A DNA stretch of 56,139 nt from Pseudomonas defluvii (GTDB lineage Bacteria > Pseudomonadota > Gammaproteobacteria > Pseudomonadales > Pseudomonadaceae), in contig NZ_MBPN01000026.1 in the NCBI RefSeq assembly GCF_001695625.1, forward strand, positions 1 through 56,139. The letters are read 5' to 3'. Below the pieces are notes generated by a model. That model was not told where the DNA came from, made no database searches, and saw only the letters and a list, made by a program, of their open reading frames with translations. Below are positions 1 through 9,216 of the stretch, piece after piece; positions within the stretch are counted from its first letter, which is position 1, and each line of letters starts with the position of its first letter. The position numbers and the translations under genes were made by a program.

Positions 1-87
1 TGGCGACGCAATACATTCGCGTCCAGCCACCTTCGGCCCTCGCGCCGACGCAACGATTTGAAGGCGGTTGCGGCTTACCAAAAATAA
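1..87 (+). CDS. possible 3' end of an upstream gene (partial)
   Basis: Frame 1 is open from the window edge to a TAA at 85-87, giving 28 residues rich in Arg, Ser and Ala and ending AAYQK. A rho-independent terminator in the same direction starts about 20 bases after the stop, which is why this is listed as a possible C-terminus of a real gene. I do not recognise the fragment, and 28 open codons in GC-rich DNA can occur by chance. Confidence 0.3.
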   Translation, partial: WRRNTFASSHLRPSRRRNDLKAVAAYQK

Positions 88-105
88 GCCAAGACCGTCC
101 CCGAG

Positions 106-129
106 AAGCCGGCCACAAGCCGGCTTTTT
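106..129 (+). terminator. rho-independent terminator
   Basis: An 8-bp perfect stem (AAGCCGGC/GCCGGCTT) with a 5-base loop is followed by a T run on the plus strand. It probably ends the gene entering from the left edge. The minus-strand gene at 163-630 also runs towards it, but the T run is weaker in that direction. Confidence 0.75.
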
Positions 130-162
130 AATGCCCGAAATCCACCTACTGCATCACACCTA

Positions 163-630
163 TCAATGCGACGCCTTCTCCAGCGCCTCACGCAGTGCAG
201 CCGCCGTGGCGTATTCCTGTTGCGCGACCAACCGGCCGTTGTCCAGTTGCAGCCACAGCACCTTGTCTTCGGCACCGGCATAACGAGTTGCCACGCGTGC
301 GTCGCGGTCGAGCAGTACCCGGTAGTTGTAATCACGCATGGCGGGGATGGCGAACATTTTTGCGATCAGTGCAGGCATGCGCTGGATGTCGGCAACGAAC
401 ACAGTATGTCGTGCTTCCAGGTAACCCTTGGGACGGTCTTGCAGGGCCTCTTTCACCAGTTTGGCGCCGTCCATGCCACGGGCTACCAGCAGGGTTCGGG
501 TTTGATCGTCCAGGCTGTAGGGCTGATCGAACTGATCGAGCAGGGTCCAAGGCGCCAGGCGCTCTCCGACTTCGACCGCCTGGGCCAACAATGGCAATAC
601 GCTCAACAGCAGAATCGACAGATATCTCAC
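163..630 (-). CDS. small exported protein, probable thioredoxin-like fold, unknown function
   Basis: The 155-residue protein begins with a clear signal peptide (RYLSILLLSVLPLLAQA), so it should be exported. The GTG at 628-630 is chosen because GAGGTG lies a few bases upstream and the signal peptide begins there; the longer frame adds an implausible Cys/Thr-rich stretch. The mature part opens with VGERLAPWTLLDQFDQPYSL, which resembles the first strands of peroxiredoxin/thioredoxin-like proteins. It contains no cysteine, so it cannot be a thiol oxidoreductase. It lies 61 bases downstream of rtcB on the same strand. Exported status is fairly sure; the fold is an inference from pattern only and the function is unknown. 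Confidence 0.7.
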   Translation of the reverse strand: MRYLSILLLSVLPLLAQAVEVGERLAPWTLLDQFDQPYSLDDQTRTLLVARGMDGAKLVKEALQDRPKGYLEARHTVFVADIQRMPALIAKMFAIPAMRDYNYRVLLDRDARVATRYAGAEDKVLWLQLDNGRLVAQQEYATAAALREALEKASH

Positions 631-691
631 AGCACACCTCGTTGTAGTGGTTGCACAGCCAGGCCAGCAGTCTACACCGCCGCGCATGCAC

Positions 692-1906
692 CTAGCCTTT
701 CACGCACACCACTTGACGCAGGGTATGCACCACCTCCACCAGATCACGCTGGGCCTGCATGACCGCGTCGATGTCCTTGTAGGCCATGGGGATCTCGTCG
801 ATCACGTCTTTATCTTTGCGGCACTCGACGTGCGCGGTGGCACGCGCCTGGTCCTGGATGGTGAAGCGCTTCTTCGCCTGGGTGCGGCTCATCACACGCC
901 CCGCGCCATGGCTGCAGGAGCAGAACGCTTCTTCGTTACCCAGGCCGCGAACGATGAAGCTGCGTGCGCCCATCGACCCTGGAATAATCCCCAACTGGCC
1001 TTTCTGCGCAGACACCGCGCCCTTGCGGGTAACCAGCACTTCATGGCCGAAATGCTGTTCTTTCTGCACATAGTTGTGGTGGCAGTTCACCGCTTCGAGG
1101 TTGGCCTCGAAGGGTTTGTTGATCACCTTACGCGCAGCGTCAATTACCGCGTGCATCATCAGCGCTCGGTTCTGTCGGGCAAAGTCCTGGGCCCATTCCA
1201 CAGCTTCGACGTAGTCGTGGAAATGCCGGCTGCCTTCCTCGAAGTAGGCCAGGTCCTTATCCGGCAGATTGGCGATGTGCTGGCGCATATCGGATTGGGC
1301 CAGCTCGATGAACAGGTTGCCGATGGCGTTACCCACGCCACGCGACCCACTGTGCAGCATGAACCAGACACGATTGGCCTCGTCCAGGCATACCTCGATG
1401 AAGTGGTTACCCGTGCCCAAGGTTCCCAGGTGCTGACGGTTGTTGGTGCGTTCCAGCGTCGGATACTTGTCAGTGATGGCCTTGAATCGGCCAGCCAGTG
1501 CGCGCCAGGCATGATCGGCCACGCCGGGTACGCTGTCCCAGGCGCCTTGATCGCGACGGCCGAAGGTCTTGCCGTGCGGTACCGCCTTTTCGATGGCCGT
1601 ACGCAGGCCATGGAGGTTGTCCGGAAGGTCTGCGGCGTGCAATGAAGTGCGTGCGGCGATCATCCCGCAGCCAATGTCCACGCCCACCGCTGCCGGGATG
1701 ATCGCGCCACGCGTGGGAATCACACTACCAATGGTCGAGCCTTTGCCCAGATGGACATCCGGCATCACCGCCAGGTGCTTGAAGATGAACGGCAGTTTGG
1801 CGGTGTTGATCAATTGCTGTCGCGCTTCCTCCTCCACCGGCACGCCCTGGGTCCAGAGCTTGATCGGTTTGCCGTTGGCGACTTCGAGGATGTTCATGGT
1901 TTTCAT
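692..1906 (-). CDS. rtcB: RNA-splicing ligase RtcB
   Basis: The 404-residue protein matches the E. coli RtcB type almost end to end: FKHLAVMPDVHLGKGSTIGS near the N-terminus, the metal/guanylate site VDIGCGM (conserved Cys), GTGNHFIEVCLDE, MLHSGSRGVGN, CHHNYVQKEQHFG, SCSHGAGRVMSR (the His that is guanylylated lies in this segment) and the C-terminal RQVVCVKG. RtcB uses GTP and Mn2+ to join RNA ends carrying 2',3'-cyclic phosphate or 3'-phosphate to 5'-OH, in RNA repair. Two starts are possible (ATG at 1906 or 1897) and neither has a strong ribosome site. There is no rtcA or rtcR next to it, unlike the E. coli operon. Confidence 0.95.
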   Translation of the reverse strand: MKTMNILEVANGKPIKLWTQGVPVEEEARQQLINTAKLPFIFKHLAVMPDVHLGKGSTIGSVIPTRGAIIPAAVGVDIGCGMIAARTSLHAADLPDNLHGLRTAIEKAVPHGKTFGRRDQGAWDSVPGVADHAWRALAGRFKAITDKYPTLERTNNRQHLGTLGTGNHFIEVCLDEANRVWFMLHSGSRGVGNAIGNLFIELAQSDMRQHIANLPDKDLAYFEEGSRHFHDYVEAVEWAQDFARQNRALMMHAVIDAARKVINKPFEANLEAVNCHHNYVQKEQHFGHEVLVTRKGAVSAQKGQLGIIPGSMGARSFIVRGLGNEEAFCSCSHGAGRVMSRTQAKKRFTIQDQARATAHVECRKDKDVIDEIPMAYKDIDAVMQAQRDLVEVVHTLRQVVCVKG

Positions 1907-2006
1907 CTGGCTGCTCTGTTGCCTGGCGGGTTACTCAGACTGCACCACACCATTCAACACCTTATCCCACCCGCCGCACACCGAAATTCGATCGTCAGCG
2001 AGGGCG

Positions 2007-3215
2007 TCACTGCAACCCGAGCTGCCCACGCAGGAAGTCATACAGGCCTGAGGCACTTTTGCGGTAACCATCGGCGGATAAATGCACCAGGTCGTTCCGG
2101 GCCAGGCCTTCAGCCTGCCAGTTGACGATAGAACAAGGGCCGCCCATGTACGCCTGCCAATCCCAGAACAGGCCGTTGAACTGCTTGGCGGCCTGGCGCT
2201 GAATACGGATGATCTGGGCCAATGGTTGCGGCTGACGGGCGGCGCACGTACGCGCTTTGCGCTGTTTGATCGAGTCTGGTGGGCCGACCAGCAGAATGGC
2301 GGCACGCGGCATGTTGCGGCGCAACTCGGCCAGGGTCTGGTTCAGGTGGTCACGGTACTGGTTCAAGTCGAGCTTGTCGTCGAAGGCTTCGTTGGTACCG
2401 TACGCCAGAATGATCAGATCCGGGCGCAGAGCCTTGAAGCTCTCCTGCCAGCCGGGCTGCCACTTATCCACAACATCCAGCCGCGCGCCGTTGATCCCCA
2501 GAGCTGAATAGGTCACACCGGCATTCTTCTGGCCCTGGATGAACCAGCCACCCAGCGCTACGTCCTTGCGGTTGCTCAAGGTGAGGTCCAGCGGCAAGCT
2601 GACACTGTTGAACACCGGGCTGAAGCGCCACTGCCCATTGGTTGCTGCCAGCAGGCGCCGGTTCTGGGTAGTGCCGTCGCGGGCGAGCAATGTCGTGTTG
2701 GCCGTTGAGGTGTAGAGGGCCGACACGCGGTAACGCTGGGCCGTGGGCTCACGCGCCTCGATGCGTACGGCTGCGTTGGCCGTCAGCGGTAATGACAGGT
2801 AACCGCCCAGGGGAAACTGAGTGCTTTGCTGGTTCCGTGCCGAAACCAGTTCCCACTGGCGCTTGGCGGCCTTGAGGATCACCGTTTCATAGCGCGTCCC
2901 CGGTACCGGTGAGCCTGCAACCAGGCCGATACCGCCATCGCCATACTGGGCCTGCAACAGGCGCCGCATTTCCCCGCTGAACAGGTCGGCGGCGGTGTGT
3001 GAGTCACCCAGTTGCACGATATTGATCGGGGTGCGGTTTGCAGTGCGGAACTTGCCCGCCAGCAGCGCCAGATTACCGTTGGCAGGGGCTTGAACCGCCT
3101 TTTGAGGCACCTGAAGTGGACGTGCTGCCGGCCCATTGACCGCCGCTACCGGGCTACACCCCGGCAATGCGCAGATCAGTGCCACCAGGGCCAGGATGTT
3201 GTGCAATCGACGCAT
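2007..3215 (-). CDS. SGNH-hydrolase lipoprotein, Ape1-like O-acetylpeptidoglycan esterase candidate
   Basis: This 402-residue protein has a lipoprotein signal (lipobox LPGC, Cys20), so it is probably anchored in the outer membrane. SGNH blocks are clear: GDSH (Ser72), the block II glycine in GINGA (about 243), GTN (Asn275) and DLVH (Asp375, His378), giving a Ser-Asp-His triad. Between the GDS block and GINGA are about 165 residues, matching the insertion of a beta-rich domain in Neisseria Ape1. YGDGGIG, FPLGG, GINGARL, YGTNEAF and the MGG.CS..NW segment agree with my memory of Ape1, which removes O-acetyl groups from peptidoglycan MurNAc. It is last in a three-gene block, one base after the other SGNH gene. 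The family is sure; peptidoglycan as substrate is inferred. Confidence 0.8.
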   Translation of the reverse strand: MRRLHNILALVALICALPGCSPVAAVNGPAARPLQVPQKAVQAPANGNLALLAGKFRTANRTPINIVQLGDSHTAADLFSGEMRRLLQAQYGDGGIGLVAGSPVPGTRYETVILKAAKRQWELVSARNQQSTQFPLGGYLSLPLTANAAVRIEAREPTAQRYRVSALYTSTANTTLLARDGTTQNRRLLAATNGQWRFSPVFNSVSLPLDLTLSNRKDVALGGWFIQGQKNAGVTYSALGINGARLDVVDKWQPGWQESFKALRPDLIILAYGTNEAFDDKLDLNQYRDHLNQTLAELRRNMPRAAILLVGPPDSIKQRKARTCAARQPQPLAQIIRIQRQAAKQFNGLFWDWQAYMGGPCSIVNWQAEGLARNDLVHLSADGYRKSASGLYDFLRGQLGLQ

Positions 3216-3216
3216 T

Positions 3217-4329
3217 TCAGTGTTCCGTCACGGTCAAACCCGGGAAGGTAATCATCGACAGCACTTGCTGTGCAATGAGCTTCTGCCCGGTGGGGGTAAA
3301 GTGAATGCCGTCATCGACCCGGGTCTTGACCCGTTTGCCTTGGTCATCCTGCAAGGTGTAGGAGAACTCATCAGCCTTGTAACCCAACACGCCGTTAGCA
3401 GAGACATAATGCTGCTGGTAGAGCCTGGTCTGGGTTTCATAGAGCGTGCTCAGGTAGGCCATGGCGCTGGACAGCTTGGTTTTCTGCATGTTCGGCGGGC
3501 CAACCCAGATCACTTGCACATCATGCGCACGCGCCTGCTCAAGAATCGAATCAATACGCTGACGGTACTGCTCCTCCCACTCGGCAGTTTTAAAGCGCAG
3601 GAACGGCTTACCTTTGGCAACCGGCATGTCCCAAGGGTCATTCGGCCCCAGGAACACCACCATCAGGCGAATGTTCGGCTGGCTTTGCAAGGTCTTGGCC
3701 ACCGTCTGTGGCCAGTTGAAAAAGCCCGGATAGGCAAGCCCGGTACTCTGCTTGCTGAGGTTGACGCTTTTGATCTGGTAACGCTTGTGCAAGGTATTGG
3801 CCAGGTGCGGCGCCACCCCTTGCATCAGCGAATCGCCGACCAGAAAGACTTCATCGCCCGCCGACAGGGTCACCGGCATCGGTTGTACTGGCTGCGGGAT
3901 GGGCGCAGGCAATGGCGTCGCCGCCACCTTGACCGGCTTGGCGCTCTCATGTGCCGGAGCGGCATGCACCGGGGTCGCATGCTTGCCATCCAGCGTCACC
4001 GGCACGACAGGCACCGTGGCGGGCATCGTCACGGTTTCGCTAACGGGAGCCTGTGCAATCAATGCTGGCGGTGCAGGCTGGGTCAGGCTTTCGATAAAAC
4101 TGTCACGGGCACTGCCCAAGGCCTGAGTCAGGTTGCTGCCCATCCGCCAGGCAGCACTCTGGCCCAGTAGCGGCAGTTCACAGCCCTGGTGGTACTTCTG
4201 CTCGCAGTAAAGGCGGATTGAGTCCTGGTTGAACCAGAACAACAGCAAGGTGGTCACCACAATGGCATACAGCACCTTGGCCGCGCCCACCTGCGTTTCG
4301 AACAGCTTGCTGGCACTAGAAACTGGCAT
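3217..4329 (-). CDS. membrane-anchored SGNH (DUF459-type) protein, PatB-like acetyltransferase candidate
   Basis: The 370-residue product has one N-terminal membrane segment (about 17-33), a Pro/Ala-rich linker (about 82-155) and a periplasmic SGNH domain with GDS (Ser167), GPNDPW and DDGIH (Asp340, His343). This matches the DUF459 family. Partnered with an MBOAT protein, such proteins move acetyl groups to an envelope polymer, as PatB does for peptidoglycan and AlgX/AlgJ for alginate. The ATG at 4329 is chosen over 4362 because it starts just before the membrane segment and gives a 14-base overlap with the stop of the MBOAT gene, typical of translational coupling. Which polymer is modified cannot be read from the sequence. 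Confidence 0.8.
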   Translation of the reverse strand: MPVSSASKLFETQVGAAKVLYAIVVTTLLLFWFNQDSIRLYCEQKYHQGCELPLLGQSAAWRMGSNLTQALGSARDSFIESLTQPAPPALIAQAPVSETVTMPATVPVVPVTLDGKHATPVHAAPAHESAKPVKVAATPLPAPIPQPVQPMPVTLSAGDEVFLVGDSLMQGVAPHLANTLHKRYQIKSVNLSKQSTGLAYPGFFNWPQTVAKTLQSQPNIRLMVVFLGPNDPWDMPVAKGKPFLRFKTAEWEEQYRQRIDSILEQARAHDVQVIWVGPPNMQKTKLSSAMAYLSTLYETQTRLYQQHYVSANGVLGYKADEFSYTLQDDQGKRVKTRVDDGIHFTPTGQKLIAQQVLSMITFPGLTVTEH

Positions 4330-5731
4330 AGATGAACCCCGGAACGCCCGACTGCGATGCAAAGATGACCAAGGAAATGAATACCCCCAGCGGAACGGGG
4401 TACAACTGCCAAGGCAGGCGCGTGGTGGCGGCGAAGAGCTGGCGCAGAAGCGCGATCAGTTGCCGGTAGACAGCGATGTACACCACACAGGCCAGCAACA
4501 GGGCGCCCGTAGGCGAGAACAGTGCCTCCAGACGCAAGCCAGCAATACCGGCGAGCATGTCCTTGGCATCATCGAGGCTGGCGCAACGGAAGAAAATCCA
4601 GGCAAACGCCACATAGTGGAAGGTCAGCAAGCGTGCGGCGATACCCGCCCCCGGCCAACGCATCGGCTGCGGCAACCAATAGGTCGAGGCTTTGTACAAC
4701 GCCAAACCCAGGCCGTGCAGCGCCCCCCAGATAATGAAGTTGATGCTCGCGCCATGCCAAAGCCCGGAGATCAGCATGGCCAGCAGCATGTTCAGGTTGC
4801 CGCGCCAGACGCCCTGACGGTTGCCGCCCAACGGGATGTACACGTAGTCACGGATAAAGGTCGACAGGCTGATATGCCAACGGCCCCAGAACTCCTTGAG
4901 GTTGTTCGCGGCATAGGGCGCATTGAAGTTCTCCGGCAAACGGAACCCCAACAACAAGGCAATGCCGGTCACCAGGTTGGTATAGCCACTGAAGTTGAAG
5001 TAGATCAGAAAGCTGTAGCCGTAGACGCTGAGCAGGATCTGCTCGGCCGAATAGCTGCTGGGCGTCTCGAACACCGGATCAACCCACTCACTGGCCAGCC
5101 AGGCGCTGAAGAAGAACAGCTTCACCACCGCCAACGCAATCAGCCCCAATGCACGTTGTGGCTCCAGCACCTGACGCATCTGCCCGGCCTGAATCTGCGG
5201 CAGCATGTGCGAAGCACGGTTCACCGGCCCGGCAATCAGGCTCGGGAAGAACGCCAGGTAAAGGGCCAGATCAAACACCGGCGCAGGCGTCATCTCGCGC
5301 CGGTTGATCGACACCAGGTAGCTGACCGAATGGAAGGTGTAGAACGACAGGCCGATAGGCAGCAGCACTTCCAGAATAGGCAGCGAGACATCAAGCCCGG
5401 CACTGGCCAGCGCCGACTGAACGCCACCGACGAGGAACTCCTGGTACTTGAACAGGTAGAAACACCCCAGCACCAGTAGCGCAACCAGCCCGTAACTGAA
5501 GCGTCGCCCCGGATAACGCGCACCCAGAAGCCCCAGCAGATAGACCAGCGCTGTATACCCCAGCAGGATATAGAGAGAATTCAGACTGAAGCTGGCAACA
5601 AGGCCGTAACTGGCGGCCAGAAGCATGACGTTCTGCAAACGAACGCTCCAGCACAGGCTCCAGTAAATAGCAAAGAACAGGATGAAGCAGAGGCCGAACT
5701 CGATCGAAAGGAAGCTCACAACGTAGTCCAT
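4316..5731 (-). CDS. MBOAT family O-acyltransferase (AlgI/PatA/DltB type)
   Basis: A 471-residue polytopic membrane protein with the hallmark MBOAT segments FWGRWHISLSTFIRDYVYIP (His286) and ISGLWHGASINF (His326, the expected catalytic histidine). Family members take acetyl groups from a cytoplasmic donor and pass them across the inner membrane for transfer to alginate, peptidoglycan or teichoic acids. It is the first gene of the three-gene block and is coupled to the SGNH gene behind it. No alginate gene is nearby, so a PatA-like role is favoured over AlgI. The biochemical class is secure; the acceptor is inference. Confidence 0.88.
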   Translation of the reverse strand: MDYVVSFLSIEFGLCFILFFAIYWSLCWSVRLQNVMLLAASYGLVASFSLNSLYILLGYTALVYLLGLLGARYPGRRFSYGLVALLVLGCFYLFKYQEFLVGGVQSALASAGLDVSLPILEVLLPIGLSFYTFHSVSYLVSINRREMTPAPVFDLALYLAFFPSLIAGPVNRASHMLPQIQAGQMRQVLEPQRALGLIALAVVKLFFFSAWLASEWVDPVFETPSSYSAEQILLSVYGYSFLIYFNFSGYTNLVTGIALLLGFRLPENFNAPYAANNLKEFWGRWHISLSTFIRDYVYIPLGGNRQGVWRGNLNMLLAMLISGLWHGASINFIIWGALHGLGLALYKASTYWLPQPMRWPGAGIAARLLTFHYVAFAWIFFRCASLDDAKDMLAGIAGLRLEALFSPTGALLLACVVYIAVYRQLIALLRQLFAATTRLPWQLYPVPLGVFISLVIFASQSGVPGFIYASF

Positions 5732-5961
5732 TACGCGACATCAGGAAGGGAGAGCCTTGCCGGGCAACGCCGTAGCGCAAAGCGGCAGCAATTATGGCAG
5801 AGAGCCACAACCCCTCACAATGACGGGCTCACAGAAAAAGCAAGATAGTGAACAAAGGCTTTATGCAACAGAATGCGACGAAAGATCATCGGCACTGATT
5901 TGCTCCCCCTGCCCCGCTCTGCTAGTGTCGCGCCGTTTAAACCGCCACAGAGACAGCCGCC

Positions 5962-6204
5962 ATGGCCCGGAAAAAAGCCGCCGTTGATTTCGAGCAATCC
6001 CTCGCCGACCTGCAAGCCCTGGTCGAACGCCTGGAGAACGGCGAACTGTCGCTGGAAGACTCGCTGACCGCCTTCGAGCAAGGTATCCGTCTGACCCGTG
6101 ACTGCCAGGGCGCCCTGGCACAGGCCGAGCAGAAAGTGCAGATCCTCCTCGAGCGCGATGGTGAGTTGGCCGCCGAACCCTTCAGCGCAGAGCAGCCGGA
6201 ATGA
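5962..6204 (+). CDS. xseB: exodeoxyribonuclease VII small subunit
   Basis: An 80-residue protein with the XseB pattern: [26 protein letters not shown] followed by the [12 protein letters not shown] helix. Several XseB subunits bind one XseA to form exonuclease VII, which degrades single-stranded DNA in both directions. The 230-base gap upstream probably holds the promoter for xseB-ispA. The gene overlaps ispA by four bases, so the two are translationally coupled. Confidence 0.96.
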   Translation: MARKKAAVDFEQSLADLQALVERLENGELSLEDSLTAFEQGIRLTRDCQGALAQAEQKVQILLERDGELAAEPFSAEQPE

Positions 6205-7088
6205 TCGCCCGCTACCAAGCCACCTGCCAGGCCCGTGTCGATGCGGCGCTGGAACAGTTGTTTGTCGCCCCTTCGGCCGAACTCACCCGCCTCTACGCCG
6301 CCATGCGCTATAGCGTCATGAACGGTGGCAAACGGGTCCGCCCGCTGCTCGCTTATGCCGCCTGCGAAGCCTTGGGGGCGCCAGCCGAACAGGCTAACGG
6401 CGCGGCCTGTGCGGTTGAACTGATCCATGCCTACTCACTGGTTCACGATGACCTGCCGGCCATGGACGACGACGACCTGCGCCGTGGCCAGCCAACCACC
6501 CATAAAGCCTTCGACGAGGCCTGCGCGATCCTTGCAGGCGATGGCCTGCAAAGCCTGGCCTTCAGCGCCTTGCTCGACCCGCGCCTGAGCCCGCAAAGCG
6601 ACAGCAACCGCCTGACCATGGTCCAGACGCTGGCCTTGGCTGCCGGCCCGGCCGGGATGGTCGGTGGCCAGGCCATCGACCTGGGCTCAGTGGGCCTGAA
6701 GCTTGACCAGCAAGCGCTGGAATTCATGCACCGGCACAAGACCGGCGCCCTGATCGAAGCCAGCGTGCGCCTGGGTGCTCTCGCCAGCGCCCGTGCCGGC
6801 AACACCGAACTGGAGGCCCTGCAACGCTACGCTCAGGCAATCGGCCTGGCATTTCAGGTACAGGATGACATCCTCGACGTCGAAAGCGACACGGCCACCC
6901 TCGGCAAACGCCAAGGCGCGGATATCGCCCGCGACAAGCCGACCTATCCGGCGCTGCTCGGCCTGGATGCCGCCAAAGCCTACGCGCTGGAACTGCGCGA
7001 TCAAGCACTGCAGGCGCTGGAAGCCTTCGACGGCGCGGCCGAACCACTGCGCGATCTGGCCCGTTACATCGTAGAACGCAAGAACTGA
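6201..7088 (+). CDS. ispA: farnesyl diphosphate synthase
   Basis: The 295-residue protein carries both aspartate-rich motifs of trans-prenyltransferases: [14 protein letters not shown] in the middle and DDILD near residue 220. [15 protein letters not shown] is also typical. It condenses IPP with DMAPP and then with GPP to give farnesyl diphosphate for quinone and undecaprenyl synthesis. It starts inside the xseB stop (ATGA) and lies ahead of dxs, the conserved gammaproteobacterial order. Confidence 0.96.
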   Translation: MIARYQATCQARVDAALEQLFVAPSAELTRLYAAMRYSVMNGGKRVRPLLAYAACEALGAPAEQANGAACAVELIHAYSLVHDDLPAMDDDDLRRGQPTTHKAFDEACAILAGDGLQSLAFSALLDPRLSPQSDSNRLTMVQTLALAAGPAGMVGGQAIDLGSVGLKLDQQALEFMHRHKTGALIEASVRLGALASARAGNTELEALQRYAQAIGLAFQVQDDILDVESDTATLGKRQGADIARDKPTYPALLGLDAAKAYALELRDQALQALEAFDGAAEPLRDLARYIVERKN

Positions 7089-7097
7089 GTGCACTTC

Positions 7098-7160
7098 ACG
7101 TAGGCGCCGGCCTTGGCAGCGGTAAGACATATCGCTGGCAGGACCGGCTCCCGCGAAAGA
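7098..7160. repeat. degenerate pair of REP-like elements (REPIN-like)
   Basis: Between ispA and dxs the plus strand reads TATCGCTGGCAGGACCGGCT from 7129, and the minus strand reads a related CGCTGCCAAGGCCGGCGCC from about 7120 downwards. Both resemble the Pseudomonas REP pattern TCGCTGGC-AAG-CCGGCTCC, placed as a divergent inverted pair. Both copies are imperfect, so this is a tentative call from pattern memory. Confidence 0.4.
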
Positions 7161-7238
7161 CGATGCACAGGTGTCGCAGAAGCACCATGCCATGGGCAGC
7201 CATCACCGCAATAAGGTAAACTGCCGCCTCTTCACACC

Positions 7239-7244
7239 TATAAT
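7239..7244 (+). promoter_or_regulatory. candidate -10 box just upstream of dxs
   Basis: A perfect TATAAT lies only ten bases before the dxs start codon. No good -35 box is seen at 16-18 bases upstream (GGTAAA or similar). If used, transcription would begin about four bases before the ATG and the message would be almost leaderless. There is no clear Shine-Dalgarno sequence before this ATG. Confidence 0.35.
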
Positions 7245-7254
7245 GATTCGCCTG

Positions 7255-9153
7255 ATGCCCACGACGTTTCAAGAGATTCCCCGCGAACGCCCGGTCACGC
7301 CGCTGCTCGACCGTGCTGATACGCCCGCTGGCCTGCGCCGGCTGGCTGAAGCCGATCTGGAGAGCCTGGCCGACGAACTGCGCCAGGAGCTGCTCTATAC
7401 CGTTGGCCAGACCGGCGGGCATTTCGGTGCCGGCCTGGGCGTCATCGAACTGACGATCGCCCTGCACTACGTCTTCGACACCCCGGATGACCGGCTGGTG
7501 TGGGACGTGGGCCATCAGGCCTACCCGCACAAGATCCTCACGGGTCGACGCAAGCGCATGAATACCCTGCGCCAGAAGGACGGTATTGCGGCCTTCCCAC
7601 GTCGTTCCGAGAGCGAGTACGACACCTTTGGCGTCGGCCACTCAAGCACCTCGATCAGTGCCGCACTGGGCATGGCCATCGCCGCTCGCCTGCAGAACGA
7701 GGCGCGCAAGTCCATTGCGGTGATCGGCGACGGTGCACTGACCGCCGGCATGGCTTTCGAAGCGCTCAACCATGCGCAGGAAGTCAACGCTGACATGCTG
7801 GTGATTCTCAACGACAACGACATGTCGATTTCACGCAATGTCGGTGGCCTGTCCAACTACCTGGCCAAGATTCTCTCCAGCCGCACCTACGCCAGCATGC
7901 GCGAAGGCAGTAAAAAAGTGCTTTCGCGCCTGCCCGGCGCCTGGGAAATCGCTCGCCGCACCGAAGAGTATGCCAAGGGCATGCTGGTACCCGGCACCCT
8001 GTTCGAGGAACTCGGCTGGAACTATATCGGCCCGATTGACGGCCACGACCTGCCGACCCTGATTGCCACCCTGCGCAACATGCGCGACCTCAAGGGGCCA
8101 CAGTTCCTGCATGTGGTCACCAAGAAAGGCAAAGGCTTCAGGCCGGCCGAAGTCGACCCGATCGGTTATCACGCAATTACCAAGCTTGAGCCGGTCGATG
8201 CACCGGCTGCTGCGCCGAAGAAAGCCAGCGGGCCGAAGTATTCGGCGGTATTCGGCCAGTGGCTGTGCGACATGGCTGCGGCTGACCCACGCCTGGTTGG
8301 CATCACCCCAGCCATGAAGGAAGGCTCGGACCTGGTGGCCTTCAGCGAACGTTTCCCAGCGCGCTACTTCGATGTGGCCATCGCCGAGCAACACGCTGTC
8401 ACCCTCGCCGCCGGCATGGCGTGCGAAGGCGCCAAGCCCGTGGTGGCGATCTACTCGACCTTCCTGCAGCGCGCCTATGATCAACTGATCCATGACGTTG
8501 CGGTACAGAACCTCGACGTCTTGTTTGCCATCGACCGCGCCGGCCTGGTCGGCGAAGACGGCCCGACCCATGCGGGCAGCTTTGACCTGTCGTTCCTGCG
8601 CTGCATCCCCGGCATGCTGGTGATGACCCCGAGCGACGAGAACGAACTGCGCAAAATGCTCAGCACCGGTCACCTGTACAACGGCCCGGCAGCGGTGCGC
8701 TACCCGCGCGGCACCGGCCCGAATACGCCGATTGAAAACGACCTTGAACCCCTGGAAATCGGCAAGGGCGTAGTACGCCGCCAAGGCCGCACCGTCGCCT
8801 TGCTGGTCTTTGGTGTTCAGTTGGCCGGAGCACTAAAGGTTGCCGAACAGCTCGATGCCACCGTGGTTGACATGCGTTTCGTCAAACCGCTGGATGAAGC
8901 GTTGGCACGCGAGATAGCTGGCCAGCACGAGCTGCTGGTGACCATCGAAGAGAACGCCATCATGGGCGGCGCCGGTGCGGCTGTCGGTGAATTCCTGGCC
9001 CGCGAGAACCTGATCAAGCCGATCCTGCACCTGGGCCTGCCTGACATTTATGTCGAGCACGCCAAACCGGCACAGATGCTTGCTGAATGTGGTCTGGATG
9101 CAGCGGGAATCGAAGCAGCAGTACGTCAGCGCCTGCAGTTGTTGGGCCTCTGA
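7255..9153 (+). CDS. dxs: 1-deoxy-D-xylulose-5-phosphate synthase
   Basis: The 632-residue thiamine-diphosphate enzyme condenses pyruvate and glyceraldehyde 3-phosphate to DXP, the first step of the MEP isoprenoid pathway. Visible signatures are [15 protein letters not shown], the ThDP-binding block [13 protein letters not shown]...NDNDMSIS, and [15 protein letters not shown] in the pyrimidine-binding domain. The start MPTTFQEIP at 7255 is chosen because it agrees with P. putida-type Dxs; the frame is open further upstream but that part has no family match. It shares a direction with ispA, which uses products of the same pathway. Confidence 0.96.
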   Translation: MPTTFQEIPRERPVTPLLDRADTPAGLRRLAEADLESLADELRQELLYTVGQTGGHFGAGLGVIELTIALHYVFDTPDDRLVWDVGHQAYPHKILTGRRKRMNTLRQKDGIAAFPRRSESEYDTFGVGHSSTSISAALGMAIAARLQNEARKSIAVIGDGALTAGMAFEALNHAQEVNADMLVILNDNDMSISRNVGGLSNYLAKILSSRTYASMREGSKKVLSRLPGAWEIARRTEEYAKGMLVPGTLFEELGWNYIGPIDGHDLPTLIATLRNMRDLKGPQFLHVVTKKGKGFRPAEVDPIGYHAITKLEPVDAPAAAPKKASGPKYSAVFGQWLCDMAAADPRLVGITPAMKEGSDLVAFSERFPARYFDVAIAEQHAVTLAAGMACEGAKPVVAIYSTFLQRAYDQLIHDVAVQNLDVLFAIDRAGLVGEDGPTHAGSFDLSFLRCIPGMLVMTPSDENELRKMLSTGHLYNGPAAVRYPRGTGPNTPIENDLEPLEIGKGVVRRQGRTVALLVFGVQLAGALKVAEQLDATVVDMRFVKPLDEALAREIAGQHELLVTIEENAIMGGAGAAVGEFLARENLIKPILHLGLPDIYVEHAKPAQMLAECGLDAAGIEAAVRQRLQLLGL

Positions 9154-9157
9154 CGCC

Positions 9158-9203
9158 CTATCGTCATGGTCGGCTCCGCAAGGAGCGGCCATGACGACAA
9201 TAG
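9158..9203. terminator. hairpin between convergent dxs and 9217-9636
   Basis: A long inverted repeat (TCGTCATGG...CCATGACGA, continued by CGGCTCC/GGAGCGG with one bulge and a GCAA loop, flanked by CTAT/ATAG) fills the gap between two convergent genes. It has no T run on either strand, so it is either a weak bidirectional terminator or a stabilising 3' structure. Confidence 0.55.
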
Positions 9204-9216
9204 GCCTGCCGACCTA

